Shown here in pieces: positions 58,901-64,000 of a stretch of DNA of 64,000 nucleotides. This stretch comes from Lepraria neglecta. Its lineage: Eukaryota; Ascomycota; Lecanoromycetes; Lecanorales; Stereocaulaceae. The position numbers were made by a program, and so were the translations under genes. Each line of letters starts with the position of its first letter. The first letter of the stretch is position 1. The stretch lies in contig CM065651.1 of assembly GCA_033220425.1 (NCBI GenBank), positions 2,914,001 to 2,978,000 on the forward strand. The letters are read 5' to 3'. The notes under the pieces were generated by a model. That model saw only the letters and a list, made by a program, of their open reading frames with translations. It made no database searches and had not been told where the DNA came from.

Positions 58901-59775
58901 CTTATGCGAAGTTAAGGTAATATATACCTTAACTAGTCTTCGGTTTAACTTCTTATCTACTATTAAACGCTGCTAATATATAGGTATAATCCTAGTGATA
59001 TTACCGGATTAATCTATTTTGAGTACTCCTCGAGCCTAATTAATTATTAGGTTATACTTCTTTAACCAAGGTATTCCTAAAATTATATAATAGATAGCTA
59101 TCCTAATAATATTAAAGGTAATCTCCTTATAGTAGCGCTAAATTATAATAGGTAATGAAAGTATCTCTTTATCTACCTTTCCTATTAATAGTATTAACCC
59201 GTTAGCTATCTAAAGGTTATATTATTATAACTTTTTTCGAGTTAGTATTCCCGTTATTTATACTAAGTCTCGCGAAATAAAATTTCTAGTAGCTCTAGAA
59301 TCTATTATCGCAACGGTCCGCTGTCTATTAATAATCACTAGTATCTTTATATATATATCGTATTGCGTAGAATATAGATATTATTTAGGGGTTAATATAT
59401 TGATCTCCTTATAGCTACCCCTACCACGAGGGATTACTCTTTTCCCGCTTGTGGGAGTAGGAACCCTACTTCCGACTTCGACTATATATACTTCGCGTAG
59501 TTATCGTATAGGCAAGTATACTATTCTATCGTATTACATTCTTTGGTATGTAGATTGTAGCTCAACTCCCTTCCGAGTCGTTCCGACTATAATTTACTAT
59601 ATCCTAGGAAGAACTAGTAAACTCTTTTCGTTACGAGGTACTATAGATATTTATCTTCATAACAATTATTATAGAAGTTATACCCGCAGGGCGGTACCCT
59701 TATTGGTCCCCTAGCTATATTCCTCGGTATACTATACTATACGTAGTGAAGCGATATACTATTACGATTAGGAAA

Positions 59776-60273
59776 TATAATCAGGGATGCGCTCAAGGAG
59801 CGTAGCGCCCGTTATGGTTCGAGTCGACGAATCGGTATCCGACTCGGATAGACCCTGAAGGCTTGGCATGTTAAGCGATGAGCGTAGTGGTCGTAATGAG
59901 CGCGGTGCGATTAGTGCGATCAGTGCGATCAAGAAGGCTTGGTATGTTAAGCGATGAGCGCAGTGGTCGCAATGAGCGCGGTGCGATTAGTGCGACCAGT
60001 GCGATCAGGAATGCTTGGCATGGATTTCGTATATCTATATATACGGAGCACTACTTACTACTTGGAGTATCGTGCTCAACTTCTATTTTCATCTAGTATC
60101 TACTATATACGATAGATCTCTTAGGCTAGGCACTAAATATATATTATCTAATTATATACCAGACCCGTTTAGTATCACTTGAAGCCTACTTTATACTCTT
60201 ATCTAGTTATACCTCTATCCCTATTAAGAATCAATCTATATACGATATATAGTATACAACGTAGTTTGTAATA
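59776..60273 (+). repeat. E5 5' LTR
   Basis: About 498 bp, longer than the E1 (417) and E4 (368) LTRs. It contains a 75-76 bp tandem duplication at 59857-60008. The right half aligns with the reverse complement of the E1 LTR. Confidence 0.7.
59857..60008. repeat. 75-76 bp tandem duplication in the E5 LTR
   Basis: Two copies starting GAAGGCTTGGCATGTTAAGC and ending in GTGCGATCA words, followed by a partial third start (GGAATGCTTGG). Confidence 0.8.
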
Positions 60274-63200
60274 CTTTGAGCACCCTTAAGGATAAGTACT
60301 ATACTAAGAGACCCTAGGGTACCTACCCTAAGCTCCTTAGGAGGAGGAAGCGGATAATAATACCTAACTATTAACGAAGGACTTAGTAGATATATTAAGA
60401 TAGCCTAGCCCGACTTATACTATAGAGAGAGAGATAAGCTCGAGGGATAGCTATCCTAGGTATTACTTTACTTAAAGTTTTAAGGAGACCTTATACCTAT
60501 ATAATAATATCCTACCTTCGCTATTACTTACTTACGTAGAAGAGCCTAAAAGTAGATTAATCTATTCCTAAAGAAGTATATAGAAGATAATAACGAAGAC
60601 GGCGAAATAAAACTATAGATAGAGAGTATAGCTATATTTAGACTCGAAATCTACCGTATATTCGGTCCGTTAAACGAAGTTAATATAGTAATATAAACTA
60701 TCTAGTATATAATCTAGAAGAAATCTATATTAGAGTACTCGACTTAATTTTAGTAATATATAGTAAAGACTAACTAGGATGATAATATATTAATAACTAT
60801 ATACCGGAGAGGTCTTAAGGATAATATTAAAGATGAGCTTATAAGGTTAGGGATTATTATTAATACCCTTAATAAACTAATTAAAGAAGTAATTAAAATT
60901 AATAATAAGCTATTTAAAAGGACTATAGAGAAAAGGTATAATAGAGGAGTTAGCGGAATAGGACGCTTAAGCTTTTTCGCTAAATCAAGGAGCTATCGCC
61001 TAGGATATAAAGAATATAACCCCTATAGGTATACGCCTATAGAACTAGACTTCACGGAGAAGAAAGGTAAATAGGCCTTTAGGGGGCTAGCTAGGGGTAA
61101 GAAGTAGTAAGGGGGTAATAAGAAAATACTAAAGTATTATAGCTATAGTAAACCGGGCTACTTCGCTAGAGGCTACAAGTCGAAAAATATAGTATATTAA
61201 CTATAGCTAAATATACTAGAGAAAGTATATACCTAGGACGATATAGACGGTACGCCTAAGGAGATTCTACTAGTATAGGATAAAGTTGAAGAAGATATTA
61301 GTTCCTAGTATAATAGGATAATATAAGAAGAACTTGATAAAGAATTCGAAAATAGTAATAACGACTTTATAAGGAAGTTTAATACGCGTATTAGGGAATA
61401 ATATAGGAACGACCTAAATACTAAAGATAGTAGTAAGGCTTAAGAAGAAAAGTCTAAGTAGGATTAGAAAGAAAGCGAAATAGATCTAGAGTAGAAAGAA
61501 GCCCTTAGTATATTAGAAGCTAAGTAGGAAGAAATATAACTACCAAGAAGGATAATACCTAAAACTACTATATCTAAGGAAGAAGAAGAAAGCTCTAAGG
61601 AATATATATAGCTAGACTATCGGATAGATCGGAATTACTAAGGTCACAAGAGTATACTATAGGAAGAATATATATCGCTTTACTATATATAGTATAGTAC
61701 GCCGAGGAATATAGCTAAGGGGCTAGTAAGAATACTACCCTACGGATATAGCTATTACTACGAATATAAGGAAAACGGATATCTATAGTACCTCGCGATA
61801 AAAAGAATATACTAATACTTCCTAGGACGCGATAAGGAATGATTAAAGAGAGTTATCTACTAATTAAATAATAACCTAAGCGCTAGAGAATGCCATTTAA
61901 TAGAATAGTACGCCTATCTATATAATAACTACGAGAAGTATATATAGTCGAAGTTAAAGGTAGAGTTTCTACTCCTATAAGCGGGAAAAGAGTAATCCTT
62001 TATAGTAGGGGTAGCTATAAAGAGATCAATATATTAACCCCTAAATAATATCTGTATTCCGCGCAATACGATATATATATAAAGACACCGGTAATTATTA
62101 ATAGACAGCGGACCGTTGCGATAATAGACTCTAGAGCTACTAGAAACTTTATCTTACGAGATCTAGTACGGATAACTAGAATACTAACTCGAAAGAAGTC
62201 GCAGTAGTATAATCTCTAGATAGCCGACAGGTTAATACTATTAATAGGAAAGGTAAACGAAGAGATACTTTCATTACCTATTATAATTTAGCGCTACTAT
62301 AAGGAGATTACCTTTAATATTATTAGGATAGCTACCTATTATATAATTTTAGGAATATCTTAGTTAAAGAAGTACAACCTAATAATCGATTAGGCTCGAG
62401 GAGTACTCAAGATAGATCAATCCGGAAATATCACCAGGATTATACCTATATATTAGCAGCGTTTAATAGTAGATAAGAAGTCGAACCGAAGACCGGTCGA
62501 GGTATATATTATCTTAGCTTCGTATAAGGATAGTACTAAAGGGTAGTCCGACTCTATAGTTACTAGTAAAGGTTAGCGGGATAATAAAGTAAGAGTTAGA
62601 AGAGGAACTAATATACCCTCTATCCCTCGGGAATATAGTAAGTAGACGTACTTATTCGAGGAAGAGACGAATATAGAAGTATTACCTAAGTATTAGCTAT
62701 AGGATTATAAGATCGAACTCGAACCTAGTAAGTAACTAATATTTAGACCTATTTATATATTATTAGAAAAGGAACTTAAAGTACTTCGTAGGTATATTAA
62801 CGAGAATCTCAAAAAGGGATTTATTCGAGAATCTAAATCACTAGTAGGTTACCCGATCCTCTTTATACTAAAGAAGGATAGAAGCCTATAACTATACGTC
62901 GACTATTAAAAGTTAAACGATATTATAATCAAGAATAGATACCCTTTGCCTAATATCGGCGAGCTATAGGACTAGCTCGGGAAAGTAAAGATATTTACTA
63001 AACTAGATCTTAGAGGCGTATATAACCTAATTTAGATAAAAGAAGGCGAGGAATAGAAAACTACCTTCCGAACGAGATATAGCCACTATAAGTATCTAGT
63101 AATACCGTTTAGACTTACTAACGCACTAGTAACCTACTAAGTACTTATTAATAATATTATACGAGTATACTTAGATTGAATAGCGATAGCGTACCTCGAC

Positions 63201-64000
63201 GATATACTAATTTATTCTAAGAATAAGAAAGAATATATTATATATATATAGGATGTCCTCGGATACCTATTATAAGCGAAACTTCTTCTTAAACTAGAAA
63301 AGTGCGAATTCTATAGGGAATTAGTAGAGTTTCTAGGATTTATAGTTAGTATAAAAGATATTAGTATAAGCCCGGAGAAGATTAAGGCTATAGCTGAATA
63401 GCCTATACTATAGGACGTTAAAGTAGTATAAAGCTTCTTAGGATTTACTAACTTTAATAGGAAGTTTATTAAGGGCTACTCTAAGAAGGTACTATCGCTA
63501 ACGGATATTACTAAGAAGGATATCGGATTTATATAGGGAAAAGACTAATAGAAGGCGTTTAATATACTAAAGAAAGTATATATAGATCTACTAGTACTCT
63601 GTACCTTTTAAATAAACGAGCTAGCTCGTATTAAAATAGATATATCGGATCTTGTAATAGGAGTATACTTATACTAGATAAAAGACTAAAAATAGTATCT
63701 AGTTACCTACTATTCAAGGAAGATATTAGTAGTAGAATAGAACTATAATATATACGACAAGGAGTTACTTACCGTAGTATATATACTTTAGAACTAGCGA
63801 GTATACGTAGAAAGCTGCTTAGACTTAACTATCTTTACGGACTATAAGAACCTTCTTAACTTTATAATAATAAAGGAGTTAAATAGATAACAGGTCCGAT
63901 AGTTAGAACTACTAGGTTAATATAAGTCCAAGATAACCTATACCCTAGGAAAGGATAATAGTCGAGTAGATACCCTTAGTAGATAATTAGACTATATAGA

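Larger units (their letters stand above)
55072..59775 (-). mobile_element. E4, Ty3/gypsy element of the E1 family, inserted in D1, 5' part not seen
   Basis: A 368-bp 3' LTR (55072-55439, flanked on the left by CAGGA) is followed by the antisense ORF region (55488-55980), then minus-strand integrase (about 56150-57000), RNase H, reverse transcriptase (about 58000-58700, YLDD-type motif near 58240-58265) and protease (near 59300). The similarity to E1 stops at about 59775 where E5 begins, so gag and the 5' LTR are missing from the window. Tens of breaks. The shorter LTR suggests a sister subfamily of E1. Confidence 0.85.
59776..64000 (+). mobile_element. E5, Ty3/gypsy element of the E1 family, plus orientation, runs off the window
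   Basis: A 5' LTR of about 498 bp (59776-60273; the left edge is an estimate) is followed on the plus strand by gag (about 60290-61560, CCHC knuckle near 61135-61180), an acidic segment, protease (near 62095-62160), reverse transcriptase (about 62700-63450, YLDD-type motif near 63190-63215) and the start of RNase H (about 63630 onward). It is collinear with E1 and E4 but inverted relative to them. Broken in many places; the 3' end and TSD lie outside the window. Confidence 0.85.

Noticed and set aside
1-64000. tRNA, rRNA or other structured RNA genes
   Set aside because: Reading both strands by eye I found no cloverleaf or rRNA core; a covariance-model scan would be decisive.

Overview
The window comes from a filamentous ascomycete (Pezizomycotina). 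Genes carry many short introns of 47-104 bp with GTRAGT donors and YAG acceptors. Several families are typical of moulds: DUF7924, DUF6601, F-box/ankyrin, NACHT and LaeA-like methyltransferases. A GC-balanced gene block abuts a long AT-rich block saturated with TA, TAG and CTATAG words, which looks like repeat-induced point mutation (RIP). The two-speed layout suits a Dothideomycete, but species cannot be fixed from the sequence alone.

Region 1 (1-10 kb) is ordinary housekeeping DNA: the C-terminal half of a KPWE/Pex39-like peroxisomal import factor (+), a seven-exon PUF RNA-binding protein (-), a seven-exon alpha/beta hydrolase of the S9-like GHSNGG type (-), and a triose-phosphate/nucleotide-sugar transporter (+) sharing a divergent promoter with the hydrolase.

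Region 2 (10-23 kb) is a transition zone. Intact genes (DUF7924 protein, short CK1-type kinase, acidic RING protein, DUF6601 membrane protein) alternate with broken ones: an acidic ORF degraded by an 80-bp repeat, an F-box/ankyrin gene split by a minisatellite, a truncated LaeA-like methyltransferase and a NACHT remnant. It also holds three striking palindromes and a roughly 80-bp repeat family built on GAGTACTC, present at two loci in opposite orientation.

Region 3 (23.1-64 kb) is almost entirely transposon. I resolve it as a nested stack, with target-site duplications supporting the LTR elements. A pogo/Fot-type DNA transposon (D1) was hit by gypsy element E1 (23275-54373, TSD CACGA) and by its relative E4 (from 55072). 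E1 carries gypsy E2 (24374-30751, TSD CCTTA) and gypsy E3 (34445-52577, TSD TCTTC). E3 carries copia E6 (40993-51606, TSD CTTCC), which carries copia E7 (about 44139-49299, near-matching TSD). E5, a relative of E1 in the opposite orientation, starts at about 59776 and runs off the window. All are broken fossils.

The most unusual structures are an extra ORF on the strand opposite to pol, between pol and the 3' LTR, in the E1/E4 gypsy family (Cys-rich, Zn-cluster-like), with a similar arrangement in the unrelated gypsy E3; the minisatellite with 224-bp higher-order units inside the F-box/ankyrin gene; and the inverted two-locus GAGTACTC repeat family with a nearby perfect 39-bp palindrome.
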